Positions 17,387 to 27,294 are shown, counted from the first letter of the stretch. The stretch: DNA of 64,000 nucleotides from Nocardiopsis sp. YSL2 (GCF_030555055.1 NZ_JAMOAO010000001.1:1426001-1490000), one strand, 5' to 3'. Made by a program: numbers and translations. The notes: generated from the letters alone by a model not told the origin.

Positions 17387-18646
17387 ATGCACGAACACCG
17401 TCGCACCCCCCGCCGACGCGGTACCGTCGCCGCCCTGATCGGCGCGGGCGCCCTCCTGGCCTCCGCGCTGGTCGCCGGCGCCGGGCAGTTCGCCCCCTCC
17501 GCCGCCGAGATAGAGCCCGTGGCCGACACCGCAAGCGCCCAGCAGTCCGCCCCCTGGCTGACCGGCTACTGGCACAACTTCGACAACGGCTCCAACATCC
17601 TGACCCTGGCCGAGGTCCCCAGCGACTACAACCTGGTCGCGGTCTCCTTCGCCGACAACCATCCCTCGCTCGACGGCGGTATCACGTTCAACCTCGCCAG
17701 CGCCGAACTGGGCGGCTACACCGACCAGGCCTTCCGCGACGACATCGCGGCCGTACAGGCCGAGGGGCGCAAGGTCATCCTCTCGGTCGGCGGCGAACTC
17801 GGGAACGTGTCCGTCACCAACGCAACGCAGGCCCGGAACTTCGCCGACACCGCGTTCGCGCTGATGCAGGACTACGGCTTCGACGGCATCGACATCGACC
17901 TCGAACACGGCATCAACGCCCAGTACATGAGCAGCGCGCTGCGCGACCTGAGCTCCCGGGCGGGCTCCGACCTCATCCTGACGATGGCGCCGCAGACCAT
18001 CGACTTCCAGAGCCCTGACCGCGAGTACCCCAAGCTCGCCAGGGAGATCTCCGACATCCTGACCATCGTCAACATGCAGTACTACAACTCCGGTTCGATG
18101 CTGGGCTGCGACGACCAGGTCTACAGCCAGGGCACCGCCGACTTCGTCGCCGCCCAGGCCTGCATCCAGTTGGAGATGGGCCTGCGACCGGACCAGGTCG
18201 GCCTGGGACTGCCCGCGACGCCCGCAGCCGCCGGCGGCGGTCACATGGCGCCGACCGAGATCGTCAAGGCGCTCGACTGCCTGGAGGCCGGGACCAACTG
18301 CGGCTCCTTCACGCCCACGACCCCCTACGGGCCCATCGGCGGCGTGATGACCTGGTCCGTGAACTGGGACTCCACCAACGGCTACGCGTTCGCCGAGACG
18401 ATCTCCGCCCGTCTGGGCAGCGGCCCCGGCCAGCCCACGGACGAGCCGACCGACCCGCCCACCGACGAGCCGACCGACCCGCCCGCGGACTGCGACGCCC
18501 CCGCCTGGGACTCCGGCTCCGTCTACACCAACGGTGACACGGTCTCGCACGAGGGCACCGTGTACCGGGCCAAGTGGTGGACGCGGGGCGAGGAGCCCGG
18601 CACCACCGGCCAGTGGGGCGTCTGGGAGACCGTCGGCGCCTGCTGA
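17387..18646 (+). CDS. Secreted GH18 chitinase with C-terminal CBM5/12
   Basis: A 419-residue protein. A signal peptide (basic start, then a hydrophobic stretch rich in Ala, Gly and Leu, to about residue 38) is followed by a GH18 barrel whose DGIDIDLE motif at about 166-173 carries the catalytic Glu. A short Thr/Asp/Glu/Pro linker (TDEPTDPP repeats) leads to a CBM5/12 chitin-binding module (about 368-419, with AKWWT and W residues). It hydrolyses chitin outside the cell. The ATG at 17387 has AGGAG nine bases before it and fits the signal peptide; the frame open to 17321 is not used. A terminator follows at 18662. Confidence 0.93.
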   Translation: MHEHRRTPRRRGTVAALIGAGALLASALVAGAGQFAPSAAEIEPVADTASAQQSAPWLTGYWHNFDNGSNILTLAEVPSDYNLVAVSFADNHPSLDGGITFNLASAELGGYTDQAFRDDIAAVQAEGRKVILSVGGELGNVSVTNATQARNFADTAFALMQDYGFDGIDIDLEHGINAQYMSSALRDLSSRAGSDLILTMAPQTIDFQSPDREYPKLAREISDILTIVNMQYYNSGSMLGCDDQVYSQGTADFVAAQACIQLEMGLRPDQVGLGLPATPAAAGGGHMAPTEIVKALDCLEAGTNCGSFTPTTPYGPIGGVMTWSVNWDSTNGYAFAETISARLGSGPGQPTDEPTDPPTDEPTDPPADCDAPAWDSGSVYTNGDTVSHEGTVYRAKWWTRGEEPGTTGQWGVWETVGAC

Positions 18647-18661
18647 CACCGACCGCCCCCC

Positions 18662-18700
18662 GGCGGCCCGTCACCGCACTCCCGACCGTGACGGGCCGCC
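18662..18700 (+). terminator. Terminator after the first chitinase
   Basis: Perfect 13-base stem, GGCGGCCCGTCAC against GTGACGGGCCGCC, with a 13-base loop, 15 bases after the stop. There is no T-tract, as is common in actinomycetes. Bases 18701-18905 are Pro/Arg-type GC-rich spacer without a supported gene. Confidence 0.75.
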
Positions 18701-18905
18701 ACTCCCGGGGCGGGGCACCGCGACCCGGTGCTCCGCCCCGCCTTCCCGCACCCCAGCAGCGCACTCCCTCCCTCACCCGCGACGGCCCGGCACGTCCCGC
18801 CCGGCCCCGCTCCGAGGAAGACCGGATCCCCCTCCACCCGTCCCGACCCGGACGGGCTCCCGGCGCGCCCGCGACGGCCCGCCGCGCCCCGCGAAAGGTT
18901 CCCCC

Positions 18906-21281
18906 ATGCCCTTCTCCCTCCCTCCCCCCGGACCACGGACCGGCCCGGTCCGGTGGGCCCGTGCCCTCGGGTCCGCCGCCGCAGGCCTGTGTGTGGCCGC
19001 GAGCGTCCTCTTCGCCGTCCCGACCGCGCACGCCGCCCCGCAGGCCCCTGTGGCCGCGCCCGCCGAGGCGGCGGCCGGGACCGACTGCCGCCCCGACGGC
19101 CTCCACCGGACCCCGGGCGTGGACGTCCCCTACTGCGACGTCTACGACGCCGACGGACGCGAGATCCTGCCCAACGGGCTCGACCGGCGGGTGATCGGCT
19201 ACTTCACGAGCTGGCGCAACGGCGCCAACGGCCAGCCCACCTACCTCGTCGACGACATCCCCTGGGACCGCATCTCGCACATCAACTACGCCTTCGGACA
19301 CGTCGACGGCGACAACCGGCTCTCGGTCGGCCCGGACGGCCCCGACAACCCGGCCACCGGGATGACCTGGGACCGCCCCGGCCTCGAACCGGACCCCGAG
19401 TTCCCCTACGGCGGCCACTTCAACCAGCTCAACAAGTTCAAGAAGGACCACCCCGGCGTCCGGACCCTGGTGGCCGTGGGCGGCTGGGCCGAGACGGGAG
19501 GCTACTTCGACCCGAGCGGCGAGCGGGTGGACTCCGGCGGCTTCTACTCGATGACCACCACGTCCACCGGTGTGAACCACGAGGGAATCGAGACCTTCGC
19601 CGACTCGGCCGTGGACTTCGTGCGCGAGTACGGGTTCGACGGCCTCGACATCGACTACGAGTACGCCACGTCCAACAACGGCGCCGGGAGCCCGGACGAC
19701 TACTGGATCTCCGACGAGCGCCGGGGCCTGCTCTGGGAGGGCTACGAGGAGCTGATGCGCGTGCTGCGCGAGAAGCTCGACACGGCCTCCGCCGAGGACG
19801 GCACCTACTACCAGCTGACCGCGGCGGTCCCCTCCTCCGGCTGGCTGCTGCGCGGCCAGGAGGTCCACCAGGTCGTGCGGTACCTGGACTTCGTCAACAT
19901 GATGACCTACGACCTGCACGGCACGTGGAACCACTTCGTGGGGCACAACGGCGCGCTCTACGACAGCGGCCTCGACCCCGAGCTGTCGGACGTCTACGGC
20001 GCCTACGACGGCATCGGCTACCTCAACGCCGACTGGGCCCACCACTACTTCCGCGGTGCGATGCAGGCCGGCCGGATCAACCTCGGGCTGCCCTTCTACA
20101 CCCGGGGCTGGAAGGACGTCGAGGGAGGCGAGAACGGGCTGTGGGGCACCGCCGCGCTGCCCGACCAGAACCAGTGCCAGCCGGGCACGGGTCTCACGGT
20201 GCCCTGCGGTGACGGCGCGGACGGCATCGACAACCTCTGGCACGACAGCGACCCCGTGACCGGTGGCGCCATCGCGGCCGGCGCGAACCCGATCTGGCAC
20301 GTGCTCAACCTGGAGGACGGTGTGGTCGGCGACTACGCGGCCGACTACGGGGTGACCGACGAACTGGTGGGCACCTACGAGCGCCACTGGGACGACACCA
20401 CCAAGAACGAGTGGTGGTGGAACCCCGCGACGAACACGTTCCTGTCGGGCGACGCGGACCGGACCACCGCCGCCAAGGCCGACTACGTGGCCGAGACCGG
20501 GCTCGGCGGCGTCATGATCTGGGAGATGGCCGGCGACTACGCCTACGACGCCGACGCGGGCCAGTACGTGATGGGCGACACCCTGATCACCGCCCTCCAC
20601 GAGCGGCTGAGCGACGCGGGCCCCTACGGGGCGGCCAAGGCCGAGACCGCCGCGCCCGCACAGGTGCTCGACGTGGACGTGGACTTCGGTGGATTCGCCC
20701 TGGGCGACAACAACTACCCGATCACTCCGGACGTGACGGTCACCAACAACTCGGCCGGGGACATCCCCGGGGGATCGACGATCACCTTCGACTACGGCAC
20801 CTCGGCGCCCGGCACCATGAGCGACCAGTCCGGCATGGGCCTGACCCATGTGCAGGTGGGGCACGACCGGGGCGACAACGTGGGCGGCCTGGACGGCGAC
20901 TTCCACCGGGTGGAGCTGACCGTCCCGAGCTGGCAGAGCATCCCCGCCGGGGGGTCGCTGGACTTCACCCTCAGTTACGCGCTGCCGATCGCGCAGCCCT
21001 CGAACTTCCGTGTCGGGATCGGCGGCACCGAGTACGCGATCACCTACGACGCCCCGCGCGAGGGCACTCTGGTCGACGCCCCCGACTCCGGCCCCGGGGA
21101 CGGCGGCGGTGGCGGCGACCCCGCGGACTGCGACGCCCCGGCCTGGTCCTCGGGCACCACCTACACCCAGGGCGACACCGTGACACACGGCGGCGCGGCC
21201 TACCGGGCCAAGTGGTGGACGCAGGACGAGCCCGGCACCACCGGCGAGTGGGGCGCCTGGGAGAACCTGGGAGCCTGCTGA
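18906..21281 (+). CDS. Secreted multidomain GH18 chitinase
   Basis: A 791-residue protein. The signal peptide runs to about residue 45 (ending in AHA-AP). A GH18 barrel follows at about 90-580, with DGLDIDYE at 245-252 and its catalytic Glu252, and a chitinase insertion between strands. A beta-sandwich domain at about 580-715 (immunoglobulin-like or carbohydrate-binding) and a Gly-rich linker lead to a CBM5/12 module at about 741-791, close to that of the previous chitinase. Start: ATG 18906 after GAAAGG. The DIDYE-type barrel differs from the DIDLE-type of the first chitinase, so the two are not simple duplicates and may act as complementary endo- and exo-type enzymes (inference). Confidence 0.94.
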   Translation: MPFSLPPPGPRTGPVRWARALGSAAAGLCVAASVLFAVPTAHAAPQAPVAAPAEAAAGTDCRPDGLHRTPGVDVPYCDVYDADGREILPNGLDRRVIGYFTSWRNGANGQPTYLVDDIPWDRISHINYAFGHVDGDNRLSVGPDGPDNPATGMTWDRPGLEPDPEFPYGGHFNQLNKFKKDHPGVRTLVAVGGWAETGGYFDPSGERVDSGGFYSMTTTSTGVNHEGIETFADSAVDFVREYGFDGLDIDYEYATSNNGAGSPDDYWISDERRGLLWEGYEELMRVLREKLDTASAEDGTYYQLTAAVPSSGWLLRGQEVHQVVRYLDFVNMMTYDLHGTWNHFVGHNGALYDSGLDPELSDVYGAYDGIGYLNADWAHHYFRGAMQAGRINLGLPFYTRGWKDVEGGENGLWGTAALPDQNQCQPGTGLTVPCGDGADGIDNLWHDSDPVTGGAIAAGANPIWHVLNLEDGVVGDYAADYGVTDELVGTYERHWDDTTKNEWWWNPATNTFLSGDADRTTAAKADYVAETGLGGVMIWEMAGDYAYDADAGQYVMGDTLITALHERLSDAGPYGAAKAETAAPAQVLDVDVDFGGFALGDNNYPITPDVTVTNNSAGDIPGGSTITFDYGTSAPGTMSDQSGMGLTHVQVGHDRGDNVGGLDGDFHRVELTVPSWQSIPAGGSLDFTLSYALPIAQPSNFRVGIGGTEYAITYDAPREGTLVDAPDSGPGDGGGGGDPADCDAPAWSSGTTYTQGDTVTHGGAAYRAKWWTQDEPGTTGEWGAWENLGAC

Positions 21282-21296
21282 CCCCGGTCGTCCCCG

Positions 21297-21331
21297 GGGG
21301 GCGCGGCGCCGTGACCCGGCGCCGCGCCCCC
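21297..21331. terminator. Bidirectional terminator between chitinase and fbiC
   Basis: Perfect 14-base stem GGGGGCGCGGCGCC / GGCGCCGCGCCCCC with a seven-base loop, placed 15 bases after the chitinase stop and 9 bases after the fbiC stop on the opposite strand. Confidence 0.85.
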
Positions 21332-21340
21332 GCGTCGTCC

Positions 21341-23968
21341 TCAGACCAGGGGCAGGGACGGACGCAGCACGCTGGCGGCGACACCGTCACTGGCCTCGGC
21401 CACGCGGCGCCGTTCCTCGGACACCTCGCCGTAGAGGGTCGTGCGCTGGCGCAGTGGGCGCCCCGTCGGCTCGACCAGGGCGCGGATGTCGGTGATCGTC
21501 TTGAACGACCCCTGACCCGAGCCGGCCATCCGGCTGATGGTCTCCTCCATCAGTGTGCCGCCCACGTCGTTGACCCCGCCGCGCAGCAACTGCCGGCAGG
21601 TGTCCTCGGCCAGCTTCACCCAGGAGCACTGGATGTTGTCGATGTGCCCGTGCAGCAGCAGCCGGGCCAGGGCGTGCACCGCCCGGTTCTCCCGGACCGT
21701 CGGGCCCGTACGCGCCAGACCCGCGAGGTAGATCGGCGCGTTGGTGTGCACGAACGGCAGCGGCACGAACTCGGTGAAGCCCCGCCGCCCGTTGCGCTCC
21801 ACCGAGCGCTCCTGCAGGGAGCGCAGCAGTTTGATGTGCGACACCCAGTGCCGCGGCGAGTCGACGTGCCCGTACATCATCGTCGACGTCGTGGGGATGC
21901 CCAGGTCATGGGCGGCCGTGATGACGTCGATCCACTCACGGGCGGGCAGCTTGCCCTTGGTGAGCACCCACCGGACCTCGTCGTCGAGGATCTCCGCGGC
22001 CGTGCCCGGGATCGAGCCCAGACCGGCCTCGCGGGCGCGGGTCAGCCACTCGCGGATCGGCAGGTTGGTCCGTGAGGCGCCGTTGACGACCTCCATCGGG
22101 CTGAACGCGTGGACGTGCATGTCCGGCACGCGCTCGCGGACCGCCCCGGCGATGTCGAAGTAGGCCGTCCCGGGCAGGTCGGGGTGGATGCCGCCCTGCA
22201 TGCACACCTCGGTGGCCCCCGCCTTCCACGCCTCCTCGGCGCGGTCGGCGACCTGGTCCAGCGAGAGGGTGTAGGCGTCGGCGTCCGTGCGGCGCTGGGC
22301 GAACGCGCAGAACCGGCAGCCGGTGTAGCAGACGTTGGTGAAGTTGATGTTCCTGGTGACCACGAACGTGACGTCGTCGCCGGACACGTCGGAGCGCACG
22401 CGGTCGGCCAGCCCGGTGAGGGCCTCCAGTTCGGGGCCGTCGGCGTGCAGCAGCGCGAGGGCCTCGTCCTCGCTCAGCCCCGCGGGGTCGGCCTCGGCGC
22501 TGCGCAGGGCCGCCGCGATGTCGGGGTCGAAGCGGCGGGGCACCGCGCCCTCGCGGTCCACGCCCGCCCGCAGCTCGTCCCAGTCGCCGTAGACGGCGTC
22601 GAAGTCACCGCGCCGGTCGCCGGTGCGGCCCTCGGCGTCGATACCGGTGTGCAGGTCGGTGCGGCCGGAGTCGACCAGGACCGCCTCGGGCTCCTGCCAG
22701 GGCCGCCCCACCAGGGGCGCGTCCTCCACCGCGAGGCCGGTCTCGGGATCGGCCAGGGCCGCCACGTGCGCGGCCACGCGCGGGTCCAGCCACGGCTCGC
22801 CCGCCCGCACGTACTCGGGGTAGGCGGTGAGCCGCTCGCGCAGGGTGAAACCCTGGGCCGCGGTGCGCTCCGCCAGGTCGTCGATCTGCGGCCAGGGGCG
22901 CTCGGGGTTGACGTGGTCGGCGGTCAGCGGGGAGACCCCGCCCCAGTCGTCGATGCCCGCGCGGAGCATCAGCGCGTACTCGTCCACCCCGCCGGCCTCG
23001 GCTCCGATGAGGTTGGGCGGAGCCTGGATGTGGGCCCTGGGCCCCATCACCAGGCGGGTGACGGCGATGGCGGCGGCCATCCCCTCGCGCTCGGCGTCGG
23101 GGCGGTGCATCATCGCGGTCCCGGGCTTGGCCCGGAAGTTCTGCACGATGACCTCCTGGATGCCGCCGTAGCGGCGGGCGACACCCCGGATCGCGAAGAT
23201 CGACTCGGCCCGGTCGGCGACGGTCTCGCCGATGCCCAGGAGGATGCCGGTCGTGAACGGGACGTTGGAGCGGCCCGCGTCCTCCAGGGCGCGCAGCCGT
23301 ACGGCCGGGTCCTTGTCGGGGCTGCCGTAGTGGGCCTGGCCCTTCTCCGTGAACAGCCGCTCGGAGGTGGTCTCCAGCATCATGCCCATCGACGGGGAGA
23401 CCGGCTTGAGCCGCTGGAAGTCGGACCAGGTCAGCACACCCGGATTGAGGTGCGGCAGGAGCCCGGTCTCCTCCAGGACCATGATCGCCATGGCCCGCAC
23501 GTAGGACAGGGTGTCGTCGTAGCCGTGCGCGTCCAGCCATTCGGCGGCCTGGCTCCACCGGTCCTCGGGGCGGTCCCCGAGCGTGATGAGGACTTCCTTG
23601 CAGCCCATCTCGGCGCCCCGCCGCGCGACCTCCAGGACCTCGTCCGGGGACATGTAGGGGGATTCGAGGCGGCCGGGCACGGTCGCGAACGTGCAGTAGT
23701 GGCAGCGGTCGCGGCAGAGCCGGGTCAAGGGGACGAACACCTTGCGGCTGTAGGTGATGACACCGGGGCGGCCGGCGGCCTCCAGTCCGGCGTCGCGCAC
23801 GCGGCCGGCGTGGTCGAGGAGTGTCTCCAGGTCCTCGCCCCGGGCGTGCAGCAGCACTTCGGCCTCGGTGACGTCCAGGGTCTTGCCGTCCCGGGCGCGG
23901 GCGAGGGCCCTGCGCATCGCGGACGCGGTCGGGGAGGAGTCGGGGGACGGGTCGTTCGCACCACTCAT
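21341..23968 (-). CDS. fbiC: FO synthase (bifunctional CofG-CofH)
   Basis: An 875-residue protein, the fused form typical of actinobacteria. Two radical SAM modules are present: the N-terminal CofG half with CRDRCHYC (C85, C89, C92) and the C-terminal CofH half with CYTGCRFC at about 547-554. It makes 7,8-didemethyl-8-hydroxy-5-deazariboflavin (FO) from tyrosine and 5-amino-6-ribitylaminouracil, the chromophore of F420. ATG 23968 is chosen because [10 protein letters not shown] is a short disordered lead before the domain; the frame remains open to 24736 without similarity. It is convergent with the chitinase gene and separate from fbiA and fbiB by 6 kb. Confidence 0.96.
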   Translation of the reverse strand: MSGANDPSPDSSPTASAMRRALARARDGKTLDVTEAEVLLHARGEDLETLLDHAGRVRDAGLEAAGRPGVITYSRKVFVPLTRLCRDRCHYCTFATVPGRLESPYMSPDEVLEVARRGAEMGCKEVLITLGDRPEDRWSQAAEWLDAHGYDDTLSYVRAMAIMVLEETGLLPHLNPGVLTWSDFQRLKPVSPSMGMMLETTSERLFTEKGQAHYGSPDKDPAVRLRALEDAGRSNVPFTTGILLGIGETVADRAESIFAIRGVARRYGGIQEVIVQNFRAKPGTAMMHRPDAEREGMAAAIAVTRLVMGPRAHIQAPPNLIGAEAGGVDEYALMLRAGIDDWGGVSPLTADHVNPERPWPQIDDLAERTAAQGFTLRERLTAYPEYVRAGEPWLDPRVAAHVAALADPETGLAVEDAPLVGRPWQEPEAVLVDSGRTDLHTGIDAEGRTGDRRGDFDAVYGDWDELRAGVDREGAVPRRFDPDIAAALRSAEADPAGLSEDEALALLHADGPELEALTGLADRVRSDVSGDDVTFVVTRNINFTNVCYTGCRFCAFAQRRTDADAYTLSLDQVADRAEEAWKAGATEVCMQGGIHPDLPGTAYFDIAGAVRERVPDMHVHAFSPMEVVNGASRTNLPIREWLTRAREAGLGSIPGTAAEILDDEVRWVLTKGKLPAREWIDVITAAHDLGIPTTSTMMYGHVDSPRHWVSHIKLLRSLQERSVERNGRRGFTEFVPLPFVHTNAPIYLAGLARTGPTVRENRAVHALARLLLHGHIDNIQCSWVKLAEDTCRQLLRGGVNDVGGTLMEETISRMAGSGQGSFKTITDIRALVEPTGRPLRQRTTLYGEVSEERRRVAEASDGVAASVLRPSLPLV

Positions 23969-24085
23969 AACGGCCCACCCTACGCGGCCCGGTTCGCGCG
24001 CCGACGGCGGCATGCGGTGATGTGTCCGATGGCCCCGTGATCGGCCCCGCGGAGGTCGCGGGCCGGGGTGGACTAGTGTGGCCGC

Positions 24086-25066
24086 GTGCTGAGTCGGCTT
24101 CGCGGTAACCGGTGGGTGCGTCTGGCGCTGCTCGTGGCGGTGTTCGCGTGCGCCGGGTGGGCGCTGCGCGCGCACTGGACGCAGGCGCGCGAGGCGGTGG
24201 TCGCCCTGCCCCTGTGGGCCCTGCCCGCGGCGGTCCTGGCCGGGATGGCGGGACTGACCGCCCAGATGCTCGCCTGGCGCTCGCTGCTGGGCGGGCTGGG
24301 CTCCCCGCTGCCGGTGCGGGTCGCGGCACGGATCATGTTCGTCGGCCAGCTCGGCAAGTACCTCCCGGGATCGGTGTGGGCGTTCGTCGCCCAGGTCGAA
24401 CTGGCCCGTGACCGCGAGGTCGCGCGGGCGCGCGGTGCCGCCGCCACCCTGCTGGCCGTGGCCGTCACGGTCGCCGTGGGACTGGCCGTGGCCGCGACGG
24501 CCCTGCCCCTGGTGTCCGGTGAGGCCGCGCGCCGCTGGTGGTGGGTCCTGGCCGCCGCCCCGGTCCTGCTGGCGTGCCTGCACCCGCGCGTGCTGGGGTT
24601 CGGTGTCCGTACGGCGGCCCGGCCCTTCACGCGCTTCCGGGAGGTGGCCGAGGCGGGTCCGCCCGAGGTGCGCGGGCGTTCGGTGGCCGCCGCCGTGGGG
24701 TGGACCGTGCTGGCCTGGGCGCCGCTGGGCGCGCACGCGTGGCTGTTGACGTGGGCGGTGGGCGGGGAGCCACTCGCCTCCATCGGTCCGGCCGTGGGCG
24801 GGTACGCGCTGGCCTGGACGCTCGGGCTGCTGGTGGTGTTCGCTCCCGCCGGGCTGGGTGTGCGGGAGGCGGTGCTGGTCGTGGCGCTGGCCCCGGTGGT
24901 GGACGCGGGGGCGGCGCTCGTGGTCGCGGTGCTGTCGCGCCTGGTCATGACCGTGGCGGACATCGCCTGGGCCGGGCTGTCGGTGCTGCTGTCGCCGGCC
25001 CCGGCGGTGCCCCCGCCGGGCGGCGCCCCCGAGACCGCTCGGGACCTCCCCCGCCGACCCGACTAG
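24086..25066 (+). CDS. YbhN/UPF0104-type integral membrane protein
   Basis: A 326-residue protein with eight or so hydrophobic helices, related to the lysylphosphatidylglycerol synthase/flippase membrane domain (UPF0104). Typical features are [13 protein letters not shown], then [14 protein letters not shown] and [12 protein letters not shown] near the C-terminus. Family members often sit in glycan or lipid loci and are thought to move or modify lipid-linked substrates. A TAGTGT -10-like hexamer at 24074-24079 ends seven bases before the GTG, so a leaderless mRNA is likely. It converges with the GT4 gene with only six bases between the stops. Confidence 0.87.
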   Translation: MLSRLRGNRWVRLALLVAVFACAGWALRAHWTQAREAVVALPLWALPAAVLAGMAGLTAQMLAWRSLLGGLGSPLPVRVAARIMFVGQLGKYLPGSVWAFVAQVELARDREVARARGAAATLLAVAVTVAVGLAVAATALPLVSGEAARRWWWVLAAAPVLLACLHPRVLGFGVRTAARPFTRFREVAEAGPPEVRGRSVAAAVGWTVLAWAPLGAHAWLLTWAVGGEPLASIGPAVGGYALAWTLGLLVVFAPAGLGVREAVLVVALAPVVDAGAALVVAVLSRLVMTVADIAWAGLSVLLSPAPAVPPPGGAPETARDLPRRPD

Positions 25067-25072
25067 GGCGTG

Positions 25073-26365
25073 TCAGGCCTTCAGGAGCCGGTCGGCGTAG
25101 GCCCGCCAGTACGGCGCCGGGTCCACCGGGCGGACGCCCGCGCGCAGGCGTTCGGCCTCCCCCGGTGCGTAGAGGGCGCTGAGCGCCCGGGCCAGGTCCG
25201 CGGCGTCGCCGGGCTCGCACAGCAGTCCGTCGACGCCCTCGCGCACGTGGTCGGCGAGCGTCCCGGCGCGCGTGGCCACGACGGGGACGCCGTGCTCGTG
25301 GGCCAGCCACACGTTCTGGGTGGCGGTGGCCGTCCGGTAGGGCAGGACGACGGCGTCGGCGGACGCGAACAGCCCGGGCAGCTCCGAGGCGGGCACGTAG
25401 CCGTCGCGCAGCCGCACGCGGTCGGCGACGCCGAGCTCGCGCGCCAGGGCCGCCAGGTCGTCGGTGCCGCCCCAGAACTCGCCCGCCACGGTGAGCGTGA
25501 CGTCGTCGGGCGCGCCGTCGGCGAGGGCCCGCAGCAGCAGGTCCACGCCCTTGTACGGGCGGACGATACCGAGGAAGAGCAGGTGCCGCCGCTCGCCCGC
25601 GGGCCCCTGGGCGGGCCCGCCGGTGTCGGGCAGGTGCGGGGGCAGCGGAGCCATGACCGGGCGCGGCCGTTCGGGGCCCATCAGTCCCTCGGCCAGGTGC
25701 GCCTGCTCCGGCGAGTGCGTGAGGACGCCGTCCACGCGGCGCAGGAGCGCGCGGGTCAGGGAGACGTCCACGGCACGGCGCTCGTGCGGCAGCACGTTGT
25801 GGCACAGGGCGACGATCTGCGTCCCGGTGTCGAGCGAGCGCACACCGGCGAGGATGGCGAGGTAGGCGGGCACCTGCACCGGGGAGAAGAGGGTGAGCAC
25901 CACCAGGTCGGCCTCGCGGGCCAGGCGGCGGCCGGTCCGCCACCAGCCGTCCGGGCGGTACCAGGCCAGGCCGTGCCGGGTCCCGGGGTGGGGTGTGCCC
26001 TCCGGCTCGTCGATGGTCTGGCGGCCCGGGTAGAGCGCCGCCGGGTACTGGGCCCGCCAGGACTCGATGGCGACGTCGTGGCCGAGGGCGCTGAGCCGGT
26101 GGGCGAGCTCGGTGGTGTGGCGGGCGCCGCCGCCCTTGTACGGGTGGGCGGGGCCGACCAGGGTGACGCGCGCCGGCCAGGGCGGGGCTGCGCCGCAGGC
26201 ATCCGATGAGGGCGGTAGCCCGTCCCGGCGCGAAGCGCCTCCGCCGGGCGATGGTGGGCGACGGGCGGGCGGGGCTGCGCCGCAGGCATCCGATGAGGGC
26301 GGTAGCCCGTCCCGGCGCGAAGCGCCTCCGCCGGGCGATGGTGGGCGACGGGCGGGCGGGGTCAC
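25073..26365 (-). CDS. GT4 family glycosyltransferase with repeat-derived N-terminal extension
   Basis: A 430-residue GT-B enzyme. The first strand ARVTLVGPAHPYKGGGARHT begins near residue 65. The nucleotide-sugar half has LFLGIVRPYKGVDLLLRAL and EHGVPVVATRAGTLADHV, the usual GT4 positions. It starts at the GTG at 26363-26365, which overlaps the preceding gene stop (GTGA). Residues about 5-62 are two identical 29-residue copies (PPSPGGGASRRDGLPPSSD core) coded by two 87-bp tandem repeats. I saw no ATG, GTG or TTG start in frame between the GTG and the catalytic domain, so the extension should be translated. Likely role: sugar addition to an envelope glycan, with the GT2 and GT-C-like neighbours. 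Confidence 0.87.
   Translation of the reverse strand: MTPPARRPPSPGGGASRRDGLPPSSDACGAAPPARRPPSPGGGASRRDGLPPSSDACGAAPPWPARVTLVGPAHPYKGGGARHTTELAHRLSALGHDVAIESWRAQYPAALYPGRQTIDEPEGTPHPGTRHGLAWYRPDGWWRTGRRLAREADLVVLTLFSPVQVPAYLAILAGVRSLDTGTQIVALCHNVLPHERRAVDVSLTRALLRRVDGVLTHSPEQAHLAEGLMGPERPRPVMAPLPPHLPDTGGPAQGPAGERRHLLFLGIVRPYKGVDLLLRALADGAPDDVTLTVAGEFWGGTDDLAALARELGVADRVRLRDGYVPASELPGLFASADAVVLPYRTATATQNVWLAHEHGVPVVATRAGTLADHVREGVDGLLCEPGDAADLARALSALYAPGEAERLRAGVRPVDPAPYWRAYADRLLKA
26181..26354. repeat. Two exact 87-bp tandem repeats inside a coding region (relative of repeat B)
   Basis: Copies at 26181-26267 and 26268-26354 are identical. Their length is a multiple of three, so the frame of the GT4 gene is kept. 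The segment GGCTGCGCCGCAGGC onward matches the reverse complement of intergenic repeat B (34111-34203) at roughly 33 of 38 positions, so the coding copies belong to the same repeat family. Confidence 0.9.
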
Positions 26366-27294
26366 GCGCTCTCCCGGGATCGCACGATGAGGTCGGCCAG
26401 CAGCGCGATGGCGGCGATGATCAGCCCCGTCATGAGGATCATGACGGTGTTGTTCGGGATGTAGAGCGGGTGGCGCACCTGGTCGAAGACGAACTTGGCC
26501 CCGCCCAGGCCCAGCAGCGCCAGCGACGGCGGCATGAGGACCTTGAGCGGGTTGAAGTACATGACCATGCGCAGGACCTGGAGGATGTACCGGTAGGCGT
26601 CCCGCACGAAGTGGAACTTGGACGTCCCCGCGCGCTTGGCGTACTCGATGGGCACGTACTTGACCGGGTGCTGGTTGGACAGGAACGCCAGCGTGATGGT
26701 GGTGACGCAGGAGAACCCGGGCGGCAGCAGGCGCAGGTAGGGGCGGGCCACGTCGCGGCGGAACACGCGCAGGCCGGAGTTGAGGTCCGGGATGCGGGTG
26801 TTGGTGAGGCTCTCGGCGATCTTGCGGATGGCCCACTTGGCCGGGACCCGCAGCGCCTTGTGCGTGCCCATCTCCTGGGTGCGCGCGCCCACGACCTGGT
26901 CGACGCCGGGTTCGTCGTCCAGGATCGAGACGAGTTCGGGGATGCGCTCGTTGGGGTAGCTCATGTCGGCGTCGGTCCACACGACGTACTCGCCGCGCGC
27001 CCGCTGGCTGCCGATCCGCCGGACCGTGCCCGAGCCGCCGTTGTGGCCGAAGGCGATGATCCGCATGTGCGGGTAGAGCGCCTCGGCGTCCCGCAGGCGG
27101 GCGAGGGTGCCGTCGGTGGAGGCGTCGTCCACCGCGAGCAGTTCGTAGGTGTGGTCCGAGGCGTCCATGGCCGCGCAGATGCGCTTGACCTCGTCGACGA
27201 CGTGCTCCTCCTCGTTGAAGCACGGTAGGACGATGGTGACGCGCACGGGGGCGTCCTGTTCCTGGGCTGAGGCGTCGCCGCCGGCCTCACTCAT
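26362..27294 (-). CDS. GT2 glycosyltransferase, polyprenyl-phosphate sugar synthase type
   Basis: A 310-residue protein. The GT-A domain (about 20-235) shows VTIVLPCFNEEEHV, AVDDASTDGT, and WTDADMSYP with the DxD metal motif. Two C-terminal hydrophobic helices (about 240-305) match the DPMS/GtrB type that makes polyprenyl-phosphate-mannose or -glucose at the membrane. Start ATG 27294 is preceded by GGACAGCGC. The stop overlaps the GT4 start by four bases, and the membrane protein upstream ends 14 bases before, so the three genes form one operon. Confidence 0.92.
   Translation of the reverse strand: MSEAGGDASAQEQDAPVRVTIVLPCFNEEEHVVDEVKRICAAMDASDHTYELLAVDDASTDGTLARLRDAEALYPHMRIIAFGHNGGSGTVRRIGSQRARGEYVVWTDADMSYPNERIPELVSILDDEPGVDQVVGARTQEMGTHKALRVPAKWAIRKIAESLTNTRIPDLNSGLRVFRRDVARPYLRLLPPGFSCVTTITLAFLSNQHPVKYVPIEYAKRAGTSKFHFVRDAYRYILQVLRMVMYFNPLKVLMPPSLALLGLGGAKFVFDQVRHPLYIPNNTVMILMTGLIIAAIALLADLIVRSRESA

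Noticed and set aside
18309-21188. A 959-codon open frame on the minus strand
   Set aside because: Antisense of the two chitinase genes. The plus strand shows signal peptides and GH18 motifs, the minus strand nothing.
26181-26354. An insertion sequence or CRISPR remnant
   Set aside because: Only two direct copies with no spacer, no transposase frame and no inverted ends. It fits the dispersed repeat family instead.
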